Both the position numbers and the translations under genes were made by a program. Positions 17,634 to 24,510 of a stretch of DNA of 39,898 bases are shown here, in pieces. Numbering within the stretch: position 1 is the stretch's first letter; each line of letters begins with the position of its first letter. The notes under the pieces were generated by a model. That model did no database searches and was not told the origin of the DNA. It saw only the letters and a program-made list of their open reading frames with translations. Source of the stretch: Blautia glucerasea (GTDB lineage Bacteria > Bacillota > Clostridia > Lachnospirales > Lachnospiraceae); assembly GCF_013304385.1 (NCBI RefSeq), contig NZ_JAAITU010000037.1, forward strand, positions 1 through 39,898. The letters are read 5' to 3'.

Positions 17634-17746
17634 GTAGCATGTAGTAGCATTAGAGTAGCGTTAAATAAATATGGTGATGCTACCTCAAAAATGCAGTAAA
17701 ATCAGGGGCTCTGTGGGTTTGGTAGCATTAGTAGCGTTGGTAGCAT
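17634..17746 (-). repeat. Iteron family A in inverted orientation
   Basis: GTAGCAT at 17634, 17644, 17722 and 17740 and GTAGCGT at 17655 and 17731 are reverse complements of the array inside rep; one forward ATGCTAC lies at 17677. Direct plus inverted sites around the rep stop suggest a replication origin able to form a large stem. Confidence 0.8.
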
Positions 17747-17763
17747 GTATATTTTATATAACT

Positions 17764-17867
17764 GTAAATTTATTAAAGATAACGATGATTTATTCCAAGG
17801 AGTGGATGGAATTAATCAGCGATACGATACAAGTAAAAGGGGGGGGGAACGTAAATGGATTTTTTAA
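17764..17867 (+). pseudogene. Orphan 3' end of a second rep allele
   Basis: Reading from 17766 gives KFIKDNDDLFQGVDGIN, nearly the same as Rep residues 590-606, then SKRGGERKWIF and a TAA at 17865. Over 54 bases 44 are identical to 17451-17504, and eight of the nine changed codons are synonymous, the ninth being Arg to Lys. This is the tail of a formerly functional, related rep gene, not a decayed recent duplicate. It has no start and contains a run of nine G. Confidence 0.85.
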
Positions 17868-17947
17868 TGTTGCACACGCTACTGATGTTGCACATGATGC
17901 AGTGCAACAAGATTTACCAATTGCAACATGACAACATTGCAACATGT
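17868..17947. repeat. Iteron family B (TGTTGCAC / GCAACA)
   Basis: TGTTGCAC at 17868 and 17886, GTGCAACA at 17902 and TTGCAACATG at 17921 and 17938. They directly follow the stop of the orphan rep tail, as family A occupies the end of the active rep. Probably the old cognate origin sites. Confidence 0.8.
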
Positions 17948-18021
17948 GTGTTTATACCCCCATGAAAAAAAGTTTTATATCCGTTTACTTGAGCAGGTTC
18001 CTATACAGCCCCAAAATAAAT

Positions 18022-18172
18022 GATTCAGTACGATAAAAATATAGTATTTATAAGGGTTCTATGTACTGAACAACGTGATTCAGTACAGTACAAATGATTC
18101 AGTACGAAGAGAATCACAGAATCAGCTTATTGAACCATAGAATTACCGTACTAGATCACGTTGTTCAGTACG
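18022..18172. repeat. Iteron family C (GATTCAGTAC) with 17-bp inverted repeat
   Basis: GATTCAGTAC occurs at 18022, 18077 and 18096; GTTCAGTAC variants occur at 18063 (reverse) and 18163. The 17 bases 18063-18079 are the perfect reverse complement of 18155-18171, 75 bases apart. There is no gene in 17,948-18,274; this looks like a further origin or control region. Confidence 0.85.
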
Positions 18173-18274
18173 ATAAGACCGCATAAATAAAGGGTTTTCG
18201 CCGTACTCGCTCACTTAGCCAGTGTATATAGAAAAGGTGATCTAGTACGTGAACCAGAAAGGAGACTGCAGCAC

Positions 18275-18547
18275 ATGCTTATTTTTACAAATTTTCCCAA
18301 AGGCAAATTATCTAGCCTGAATGAGGATCTAAAACAGACCAGGCAGCAGATACGCAGGAATCTGTATTTTGTTGCGTCTGCAGAAGCCAAGCTTTGCCGG
18401 GTGGATCCCGGCGGGGCTGAGTTCCTGGAACTGGTAGAGCAGATCGAAAAGACCAGGGATGAGAATGACAACTTGAAAGTTAAAGAATTAGCCATTATGA
18501 AAGAAATCATGATGAAAGAACAGGAGGCAGAACATGAAAGATATTAA
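18275..18547 (+). CDS. Coiled-coil small protein, unknown
   Basis: A 90-residue protein, mostly helical with heptad-like Leu/Ile spacing (LSSLNEDLKQTRQQIRRN, LVEQIEKTRDENDNLKVKELAIM), suggesting a coiled coil. No known family is recognised. AAAGGAGA lies before the ATG. It overlaps the next gene by 14 bases, so the two are translationally coupled. It starts the second operon of the element, immediately after the iteron region. Confidence 0.7.
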   Translation: MLIFTNFPKGKLSSLNEDLKQTRQQIRRNLYFVASAEAKLCRVDPGGAEFLELVEQIEKTRDENDNLKVKELAIMKEIMMKEQEAEHERY

Positions 18548-18977
18548 GATTTGGATTAGAACAGATGACACGCCGGAAAGTGTACAGGATTTTGCTTTAC
18601 GGTTACTGCAGGAAGACGAAAGGTATTGCGGCGACTTCCAGATAGTAATATACAACCCCGGAAAGGTCGGAACAGAAAAACTATCACATATTTTTAACCT
18701 ATCAGACTTCGCTTTGTCTGTGCTCTGTGAGCATTACGGGGATGATAATGTTTGGGTTGCGTCCTCTGGTGTGTATCCACCTGTCCAGGCCGCCCCGGAA
18801 CATGATCCGCTGGAACGGATCGCAGACGCAGTAGAAAGCCTGGCAGACATAATGGACAGTGTAGGAAGCAGGGTTGCAGATATTGAAAGTCATTTAGATG
18901 ATTTATCCTGTTGCGTGGATTCAAGAAATAGCAGCCGTTTTACAATATGCGGCGCCGTAGGCACAAGGGAGGTATAG
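18534..18977 (+). CDS. Unknown protein, faint DnaE C-terminal-like pattern
   Basis: A 147-residue protein. The first 75 residues (WIRTDDTPESVQDF, GDFQIVIYNPGK, VLCEHYGDDNVWV) weakly recall the C-terminal OB-like region of DNA polymerase III alpha subunits. This is pattern memory only and could be wrong. The second half has a helical heptad stretch (LERIADAVESLADIMDSVGSRVADIESHLDDL), typical of small oligomerising phage proteins. AGGAGG lies inside the preceding gene. Confidence 0.65.
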   Translation: MKDIKIWIRTDDTPESVQDFALRLLQEDERYCGDFQIVIYNPGKVGTEKLSHIFNLSDFALSVLCEHYGDDNVWVASSGVYPPVQAAPEHDPLERIADAVESLADIMDSVGSRVADIESHLDDLSCCVDSRNSSRFTICGAVGTREV

Positions 18978-18981
18978 AGGA

Positions 18982-19068
18982 ATGACAATAGCAGACATGA
19001 TCATATTATTTATGGCCGGTGTGGCGTCAATTCTGTACTATGAGTACACGCACGGCAAGAAACTGTAA
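18982..19068 (+). CDS. 28-residue single-span membrane peptide
   Basis: The reading MTIADMIILFMAGVASILYY plus a short EYTHGKKL tail is one transmembrane helix with a positive end. GGGAGG (18968-18973) is properly placed, and it starts four bases after the previous stop. Too short for usual gene calling. Candidate membrane-acting peptide; function unknown. Confidence 0.6.
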   Translation: MTIADMIILFMAGVASILYYEYTHGKKL

Positions 19069-19192
19069 GAATCGTAACTAACAATAGTAAAGCCCTGCCA
19101 TGGAAAGAAGGAGAGCTTTTCATAACAGGGCAATACAGGGCATTAAACGCATAGTCATTATATAATTATTATGACGGAAAGGCAAGGCTAAA
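19069..19192. other. Intergenic hairpin region
   Basis: GCCCTG and CAGGGC close a stem at about 19093-19130, with inner ATGGAAAG / CTTTTCAT pairing around AAGGAGA. No T-run follows. It could be a leader structure for the next gene. No coding sequence is visible. Confidence 0.4.
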
Positions 19193-19465
19193 GTGAAGAA
19201 AGAGAAAATCACGCCAGTGATCAACATTGAAAAAGACATTGATATATCAAAATATCAGACCGCTGTATTCTGGAAGGGCACGGAACTTGGAAACCTGTAC
19301 GAAGCCATGGTGAAACGCTGGAAGTTATACGGCTCAAATTATACAGGCCCATTTGGAGCAAGTTTATTTTATAATTTGGGACGCATTCACGGGATCCGGG
19401 AAGAGCGGGCACGCAGAAAAGCCGCAAACACAAAACAGGCTGCAGGAGGTACATATAATGGATGA
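19193..19465 (+). CDS. Small unknown protein, GTG start
   Basis: A 90-residue basic protein with no recognised domain. Segments such as ELGNLYEAMVKRWKLYG and LFYNLGRIHGIREERARRK suggest helices; the C-terminus is Arg/Lys-rich and could contact nucleic acid. The GTG at 19193 is preceded by a purine-rich AAGGCAAGG. It overlaps the next gene by eight bases, indicating an operon. Confidence 0.65.
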   Translation: MKKEKITPVINIEKDIDISKYQTAVFWKGTELGNLYEAMVKRWKLYGSNYTGPFGASLFYNLGRIHGIREERARRKAANTKQAAGGTYNG

Positions 19466-19646
19466 TCGGATTTGTTACTTGGGTGCGCAGTTTGTTATTG
19501 AATTGTCCAAATGCACGCCGGAAGATTGCCAAATGATTAAATCAGTGCTGTTATCAGTGCAAAGGCCACGGCCTGCGGCGCACTTCCTGCAAAAGGTGTT
19601 CTTGCTGGCAGAAGAAAGGCGGCCGCTGTTGATCGAGATGAAATAA
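19458..19646 (+). CDS. Small unknown protein
   Basis: A 62-residue protein beginning MDDRICYLGAQFVIELSKC. AGGAGGT stands seven bases before the ATG, so this start is firm; a longer reading from 19353 is unsupported. No family is recognised. Its start overlaps the preceding gene. Confidence 0.65.
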   Translation: MDDRICYLGAQFVIELSKCTPEDCQMIKSVLLSVQRPRPAAHFLQKVFLLAEERRPLLIEMK

Positions 19647-19837
19647 AAGAAATCCCGGCGCTATTCCTGGAAGCGTGAACCAGGAGCCGGGAAAGCCTGC
19701 CAGTCATTCCGGGAATGCTGTTACCAGCAGTCTGAACCGGAACGGCAGCAGGTGCAATAAATATACCCTGAGGGCGTGGAGCAATACCCCGGCGTGCTGC
19801 CAATACTGCCGGATCACAGAGGAAAGGAGGGCAAAAA
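19647..19837 (+). other. Possible eroded small gene
   Basis: After the preceding stop the same frame continues without ATG through SWKREPGAGKACQSF to a stop near 19764. Another frame has a CQYC pair. The composition looks coding, but there is no start or ribosome binding site for either, so no gene is called. Confidence 0.3.
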
Positions 19838-20005
19838 ATGAGCGTAAAAATACGGGTATCATACCAGGATACGGAAGAATTGAAGCAGATCCTTTTATTG
19901 TTGCGGCCTGTTGTGAAGTCCTGCAAGGTCACTAAGGACCGGCAGGAAGGCGCTTATAAAAAGGCTTATGTGGAAGTTAAAGGACTAAACAAAAGCCTTT
20001 TATAA
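19838..20005 (+). CDS. 55-residue basic phage-type small protein
   Basis: It starts MSVKIRVSYQDTEELKQIL and ends GLNKSLL. GGAAAGGAGG precedes the ATG at the right spacing, which is the strongest ribosome binding site in this stretch. The alternating beta/helix pattern with KIRVSY and KKAYVEV resembles small conserved proteins seen in Firmicutes phages and plasmids, with no known function. Confidence 0.65.
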   Translation: MSVKIRVSYQDTEELKQILLLLRPVVKSCKVTKDRQEGAYKKAYVEVKGLNKSLL

Positions 20006-20045
20006 ACACGATAACGGGCGTGTAGATGTTGACTTTTGTTGACGT

Positions 20046-20121
20046 ATGCTAAGAAATGCTAAGGTTGATAAATGCTAACAAATGCTAACATGTTAAGAAA
20101 TGTTAAGGTTCTTAATGTTTA
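20046..20121 (+). repeat. Iteron family D (ATGYTAA)
   Basis: ATGCTAA at 20046, 20056, 20072 and 20082, ATGTTAA at 20090 and 20100 and ATGTTTA at 20115. They lie 35-110 bases upstream of a promoter, so activator or repressor binding is an alternative to a replication role. Confidence 0.8.
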
Positions 20122-20154
20122 GAATTGTCAAGGTTGTAAATAAAGTCTGATCTG

Positions 20155-20183
20155 TTGCAGGGTGTCCGGAAATCCTGTATAAT
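20155..20183 (+). promoter_or_regulatory. Sigma-A promoter
   Basis: TTGCAG (20155-20160), 17-base spacer, TATAAT (20178-20183). Transcription would start near 20190. Confidence 0.75.
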
Positions 20184-20189
20184 TAGATC

Positions 20190-20271
20190 AGTACCCCGGG
20201 TTTGCATAGTTGCCCGGAAGTCCTAAAGGGCGTGGGAATGGTTATAATAGCCGTTCCTGCGTCTTTTTTTT
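20190..20271 (+). ncRNA. Candidate short RNA or attenuated leader
   Basis: From the promoter start to a strong terminator gives about 82 nt. Hairpin 1: CCGGG/CCCGG at 20196-20217. Hairpin 2: a 13-bp stem (20229-20241 with 20251-20263, some G-U pairs) followed by eight T (20264-20271). Either a regulatory RNA or an attenuator of the gene starting at 20297. Confidence 0.6.
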
Positions 20272-20296
20272 ATTAAAGAAAGAGAGGTAGGAGAGC

Positions 20297-20947
20297 ATGA
20301 GCACAAACATGAAGAAAACTATTGTAGACGCCCTGCAGGGCTTTAAAAAGGAATACCAAGGGGCACAGGCCAAAGCGGCTGTTATTAATGCAGATCCAGC
20401 ATATACCCCGGAAGGGAAGGAACAGAAGCTTGCGCAGGTTAGCGCAGATCTGAACACAAAAGCCCAGAAATACCGTGATACAGCCATAAGCGCTGTTGAC
20501 GCAGGCGTTCAGGGATTAAAACAGAAATGGGGTTCAGGGCTTGCACAGCGTCTTACAGACGCAGGCTATCAGATTGGACTTGCAAACACCCTTGAAGCTA
20601 TTAAAAGCGGATCCATTACACGTCCAGAGGATGCGCAGGCCATTATTGAAGTATATAAAGATGATCAGATAGCGCTTTCTTCCTTGCGTAACGCTTTCTT
20701 GAAGTCCGGAAAGGAAATAGATAAAGACTTTGCGGCATTGATCCCAGCAGACAACCGAGATAGAAATATCCAGCTTCTGGAACAGCTTAAAGAGAATATT
20801 AACCGTTATATAGTTGCAGACGTGCGTTCTGGTAAAGGTAAAGCGTGGGGAAGTTTTAACCAGTCAAATGTTGGTGTTGTTGCGTCCATGGATAGTATGA
20901 GCGAATTTGTAAATACCAGCTTGAATGATGACTTGTCTTTGATCTGA
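20297..20947 (+). CDS. Unknown 216-residue element protein
   Basis: A soluble, mainly helical protein, rich in Ala, Gln, Lys and Asp (GFKKEYQGAQAKAAVINADP, SADLNTKAQKYRDTAISAVD), with no signal peptide or membrane segment. The C-terminal part contains GKGKAWGSFNQSNVGVV. No domain is recognised. AGGTAGGAG precedes the ATG. It sits directly behind the attenuator-like unit and before the sigma factor gene, a position held by helper-interference or packaging genes in known satellites; that role is only a guess. Confidence 0.7.
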   Translation: MSTNMKKTIVDALQGFKKEYQGAQAKAAVINADPAYTPEGKEQKLAQVSADLNTKAQKYRDTAISAVDAGVQGLKQKWGSGLAQRLTDAGYQIGLANTLEAIKSGSITRPEDAQAIIEVYKDDQIALSSLRNAFLKSGKEIDKDFAALIPADNRDRNIQLLEQLKENINRYIVADVRSGKGKAWGSFNQSNVGVVASMDSMSEFVNTSLNDDLSLI

Positions 20948-21061
20948 TCCCGGAAAATGGCTGATTTTCAACTTTGAATTGTCAGAAAACAGCTAACATA
21001 GGATACACAATAGAAACAATTTAACACCAAAAAACACCATATGCACAGGATTATATATAAT

Positions 21062-21132
21062 GCACTATACGCAATAGAAAAATTGTGCAGTATGCCAGCA
21101 AATAATTGCGTAAAATATACATTTCACGCAAT
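21062..21132. promoter_or_regulatory. Two palindromic operator-like sites upstream of the sigma gene
   Basis: An imperfect 28-bp palindrome at 21105-21132 has arms ATTGCGT / ACGCAAT. A looser one spans 21062-21095 with CGCAAT / ATTGTG in its centre. Shared GCAAT half-sites suggest binding of one dimeric protein controlling the sigma gene. Confidence 0.6.
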
Positions 21133-21164
21133 AATATAACAGCAGAAAGGAGGGCGAGCAAAAA

Positions 21165-22049
21165 ATGACGAATGAACAGCTTGTTTTACGGATTAAAGCC
21201 GGGGAAGCCGTAGCGGATAACATGCTTGCCCTCTGGCAGCAGTGCCAGCGCTTTATATTTACCATTGCGAAAAGATATTCTGCATATGAGGACATGGAAG
21301 ATCTTACCCAGCAGGGTTATATTGGTCTCTGCAATGCTGTTGATGGCTATGATCCGGATTCTGAAACACCCTTTATAAACTATGCAGCGTTTTGGATCCG
21401 GCAGAGCATGCAGAGGTATATTGATGAGTGTTCCGGCCTTGTTAAGATCCCGTTTGGACTGCAGCAGAAAACACGCAAATATAAAAAATTTGTGTCTGCT
21501 TATATGGCCAGCTTTGGGCGTGCTCCCTCTGATCAGGAAGCGGCGCATTATTTAGGTGTCAGTTATAAACGCCTGGATGAAGTAAAAAAGGCTGCTGTTG
21601 CGGAACAGGTGTCAAGCCTTGATGTACCAATAGGGGATGAGGGCAGCGATACGTTTTCCGACATTGTAGAAAGCCCGGAAAGACAAGATAATGACCTACT
21701 TGAAGAATTGCAGGCTGAACAGCTAAAAAGTGTTTTATGGCCCCTTGTGGATGATCTGCCGGGCAGATCTGCGGAAGTATTGCGGGACAGGTTCCAAAAG
21801 AACTTATCTTTCCGGGAGATTGCCGGCAAAGCAGGGATCACGGACGCACAAGCCCGGCGCTGGCAAGCAAAAGGACTTCGGGAATTACGCAGTCCGTCCG
21901 CTATACGTCAGCTAAGACCATTTATTGATCATAATACTGATTACGATATTATATACAGTGAGGCACTACGCGGAAATGGCGCTGAACGGTTCAATACCAC
22001 TTGGACAAGTAGCACGGAAAGGGTCGCAATATCAGAGTTAGAGCGGTAA
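21165..22049 (+). CDS. Sigma-70-family RNA polymerase sigma factor
   Basis: A 294-residue factor with region 2 at about 25-87 (DLTQQGYIGLCNAVDGYDP, FINYAAFWIRQSMQRYI), region 3 at 92-150 (GRAPSDQEAAHYLGVS) and region 4 at 185-243 (LSFREIAGKAGITDAQARRW). It resembles vegetative or flagellar-type factors rather than small ECF factors. A 50-residue tail beyond region 4 is unexplained. AGGAGGG precedes the ATG. It is the last gene before attR. It could direct RNA polymerase to element or helper-phage promoters. Confidence 0.9.
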   Translation: MTNEQLVLRIKAGEAVADNMLALWQQCQRFIFTIAKRYSAYEDMEDLTQQGYIGLCNAVDGYDPDSETPFINYAAFWIRQSMQRYIDECSGLVKIPFGLQQKTRKYKKFVSAYMASFGRAPSDQEAAHYLGVSYKRLDEVKKAAVAEQVSSLDVPIGDEGSDTFSDIVESPERQDNDLLEELQAEQLKSVLWPLVDDLPGRSAEVLRDRFQKNLSFREIAGKAGITDAQARRWQAKGLRELRSPSAIRQLRPFIDHNTDYDIIYSEALRGNGAERFNTTWTSSTERVAISELER

Positions 22050-22162
22050 TAAAACGGTAATAAAAAGAGAAAAATCTATTGTGAGAAGAAAAAAACAGTG
22101 ATAAAATGACTTAAGATAACGTGAAAAACGGCAGAAAATGGGGTAAAAACATGAGATACGTC

Positions 22163-22179
22163 TCCCGTTATCTGCTTGC
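22163..22179 (+). repeat. attR core
   Basis: Identical 17 bp to 12977-12993. Bases left of it no longer match the tRNA, as expected for the far end of the element. The stretch 22,050-22,162 before it is A-rich and shows no gene. Confidence 0.9.
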
Positions 22180-22182
22180 TGA

Positions 22183-22223
22183 ACCCCTGAACGCTTGTAA
22201 TAGCAGGCTTTCAGGGGTGTTTT
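22183..22223 (+). terminator. Native tRNA-Gly terminator displaced to the far end
   Basis: ACCCCTGAA (22183-22191) pairs with TTCAGGGGT (22210-22218), followed by a T-rich tail. The near-identical copy right of the tRNA differs at only a few positions. Confidence 0.85.
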
Positions 22224-22259
22224 GTTAAAGATGTATATGTATACAAGGAGACAAAGAAG

Positions 22260-23054
22260 ATGAAAATTGGATTTATCGGATGTGGGAACATGGGATCTGC
22301 GATGATCAGCGGGATCCTGAAAAAAGGGATTTTTCAGAAGGATGAGATCATTGTATCAAATCTTACAGAAGAAGGCAGCAAAAGAAGCAGGGAAAAGCTG
22401 GGAGTTGTAACCACCCTGGACAATCGCCAGGTAGTTAAAAATGCAAAGACGATCATTCTGGCCGTTAAGCCACAGTTCTATCAGGAAGTGATCGAAGAAG
22501 TGCGGGCGGATCTTACTCCAGAGCATATGGTGATCGGTATTGCACCAGGGAAAAGTCTGGACTGGATACAGGAAATATGTCAGACATCCCTGAAAGTAGT
22601 ACGCCTTATGCCAAATACCCCGGCTCAGGTAGGGGAAGGTATGACAGGCGTTTGCAGAAATGAACTGGTAACAGATGATGATCTGGAACAGGTATTGAAG
22701 ATCACAGACAGTTTTGGCAAAACGCAGGTTGTGCCGGAGCGATTGATGGATGCAGTGGGAGCAGTCAGTGGGTGTTCTCCTGCATACGTATTTATATTCA
22801 TTGAAGCAATGGCAGATGCAGCAGTGGCACAGGGGATGCCAAGAAAACAGGCATACCAGTTTGCTGCACAGTCTGTTCTGGGAAGTGCCAGGATGGTACT
22901 TGAGACAGGAATGCATCCTGGAGAATTAAAAGATATGGTATGCTCACCGGCAGGAACCACCATTGAGGGTGTGCGTGCTTTGGAAAAGGCAGGCTTTAGA
23001 AGCGCTGTTTTTGAAGCACTTCAGGCCTGCGCAGATAAAGGCAAAAAGATGTAA
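22260..23054 (+). CDS. proC: Pyrroline-5-carboxylate reductase
   Basis: A 264-residue cytosolic enzyme making L-proline from pyrroline-5-carboxylate with NAD(P)H. The nucleotide-binding motif GFIGCGNMGSAM starts at residue 4; VRLMPNTPAQVGEG and the C-terminal signature LKDMVCSPAGTTIEGVRALE are diagnostic. AAGGAGAC precedes the ATG. The length fits the family. Confidence 0.95.
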   Translation: MKIGFIGCGNMGSAMISGILKKGIFQKDEIIVSNLTEEGSKRSREKLGVVTTLDNRQVVKNAKTIILAVKPQFYQEVIEEVRADLTPEHMVIGIAPGKSLDWIQEICQTSLKVVRLMPNTPAQVGEGMTGVCRNELVTDDDLEQVLKITDSFGKTQVVPERLMDAVGAVSGCSPAYVFIFIEAMADAAVAQGMPRKQAYQFAAQSVLGSARMVLETGMHPGELKDMVCSPAGTTIEGVRALEKAGFRSAVFEALQACADKGKKM

Positions 23055-23134
23055 ATAAAAAATCAGATAAAAATGCATCTGGATACAGAGCAAACTGTAA
23101 TCAAGATACAGATAATCGGAAATACTTAAAACTG

Positions 23135-23596
23135 CTACAACTGGCAATTTCCCTTACTTAAAGTGCTGTTGTGATATTTGGAAGAGTTAGTTACTTCTTC
23201 ACCGAACCATTCTGGAGGTATATAAGATATAGCTTCTTCTTCAGAAGAGAATTCTACCTCTGCAAGGAAAAGCCCCTGATATGGAGCGTCAAATATGTCC
23301 AATTCAATGGTCAGACCGTCCTTTTCCGGAATCACATACCTGGTTTTTGATATGATAACACCATCTGTTTTAGGCTTCAGGTGCTCATAAGCTTCCTGAG
23401 TAAGAGGCAGATTGTATTCTTCACGGCACATCAGCCCTTTGGATTTATAGGTAAGATAATAAGAATCATTGGATCTGCGGATACGGACAACAGGATCTGT
23501 ACACAGATATCCCTGTTGGATCTTTTTTGAAGGATAAGATACCAGGTTTTGGGGCAGATTTTCCTGAGAAATCAGGAATTTTCGTTCGATTTCCAT
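23135..23596 (-). CDS. CYTH-domain phosphohydrolase-like protein
   Basis: A 153-residue protein opening with MEIERKFLI, the ExExK signature of CYTH enzymes, which act on triphosphates or polyphosphate with divalent metal. Further family features are VRIRRSNDSYYLTYKSKG and LTIELDIF. A start 14 codons upstream is possible, but AGGAGG on the minus strand supports 23596. The exact substrate is unknown. It is divergent from the DJ-1 gene. Confidence 0.85.
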   Translation of the reverse strand: MEIERKFLISQENLPQNLVSYPSKKIQQGYLCTDPVVRIRRSNDSYYLTYKSKGLMCREEYNLPLTQEAYEHLKPKTDGVIISKTRYVIPEKDGLTIELDIFDAPYQGLFLAEVEFSSEEEAISYIPPEWFGEEVTNSSKYHNSTLSKGNCQL

Positions 23597-23612
23597 AATA
23601 AAAGCCTCCTTA

Positions 23613-23666
23613 TATAATATGGGGAAAACCAATACCATTTATAATGTGGGAAAACCCAATCTCATT
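23613..23666. repeat. 27-bp imperfect tandem duplication in divergent promoter region
   Basis: Copies 23613-23639 and 23640-23666 both begin TATAATRTGGG and share AAAACC and CAAT/CATT positions. They lie between the CYTH and DJ-1 genes; each TATAAT could serve as a -10 element. Confidence 0.65.
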
Positions 23667-23714
23667 ATACATGGAACAAGGGAGAAATAAAATAGGAAGA
23701 AAGAGGAAATAATA

Positions 23715-24269
23715 ATGGCAAAGAATGTTTATATTTTTCTGGCAGACGGATTTGAAGATATTGAAGGACTTGCTGTAGTAGATCTGATGCGCAGGGCAGG
23801 GATCCGGATCACTACCGTTTCAATTATGGACAAAAAAGAAGTAGTTACTTCTCACCATATTGCCCTTTTGGCAGATTCTTTATTTGATGAAACTGATTTT
23901 TTAGATGCGGATATGCTGGTGCTTCCTGGCGGGATGCCGGGGACAAAGTACCTGGGAGAGTATGAGCCGCTTGCAAGATTGTTGACACAATTTGATCAGA
24001 AAGGCGGAAAAATCGGAGCTATCTGCGCAGCACCTACTGTGCTGGCTTCCCTGGGACTTCTGGAGGGAAAGAAAGCAACTGCTTATCCTTCCTGCATGGA
24101 CGGATTAAAAGGGGCAGAAAAATCCTTAGAAAAAGTGGTAACAGATGGCAATATTACCACCAGCAGGGGACTGGGTACAGCCGTTGATTTTGCACTATCC
24201 CTGATTGAACAGCTTCTTGGAAAAGAAAAAGCAGATGAAATTGCAGAATCAGTAGTATATACCCGGTAA
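23715..24269 (+). CDS. DJ-1/PfpI family protein
   Basis: A 184-residue cytosolic protein. The nucleophile elbow GAICAAPT places the conserved cysteine at C104, and FEDIEG supplies the conserved E17. The length fits YajL/ThiJ-type proteins, which act in glyoxal detoxification or as redox-sensitive chaperones; the exact activity is not decidable. A purine-rich AAGAGGAAA precedes the ATG. Confidence 0.9.
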   Translation: MAKNVYIFLADGFEDIEGLAVVDLMRRAGIRITTVSIMDKKEVVTSHHIALLADSLFDETDFLDADMLVLPGGMPGTKYLGEYEPLARLLTQFDQKGGKIGAICAAPTVLASLGLLEGKKATAYPSCMDGLKGAEKSLEKVVTDGNITTSRGLGTAVDFALSLIEQLLGKEKADEIAESVVYTR

Positions 24270-24345
24270 AATGGTCTTTTGCCGGAAAAACCATGTAAAA
24301 TGGGGGCTTTCCTTTGAAAAAACACTAGCGTTTTTGAAACTCCTG

Positions 24346-24354
24346 TGCTATACT
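24346..24354 (+). promoter_or_regulatory. Extended -10 promoter of tig
   Basis: TGCTATACT fits TGnTATAAT with a weak -35. It leaves a leader of about 150 bases without other clear signals before the AAGGAGG of tig. Confidence 0.5.
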
Positions 24355-24510
24355 ACTACAATGACTGTAATTGTAAAGAATTGTAGCGTTATTCATGAGC
24401 GTTATAAAAATTAAAGGCCAGAAGTCTGAGACAGTGACTGCCTGCATGGATATTTGACAGACCGGATGGCAATGAATTATTTTACCTGAATTTTAAGGAG
24501 GAACACGAAA

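Noticed and set aside
17671..17931. Open frame across the iteron region with a hydrophobic stretch
   Set aside because: No ribosome binding site; the sequence is made of iterons and an out-of-frame reading of the rep remnant.
17553..17947. CRISPR array
   Set aside because: Repeat units are 7-9 bp without unique spacers of constant length, and no cas genes are present.
17974..18048. 24-codon frame starting at the ATG near 17974
   Set aside because: It is preceded by a C-rich run instead of a ribosome binding site and ends inside iterons.
19675..19935. 86-codon frame from a GTG
   Set aside because: No ribosome binding site, and it overlaps the well-supported 55-residue gene at 19838.
24355..24510. 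Riboswitch in the tig leader
   Set aside because: No known aptamer core or terminator pair could be recognised by eye.
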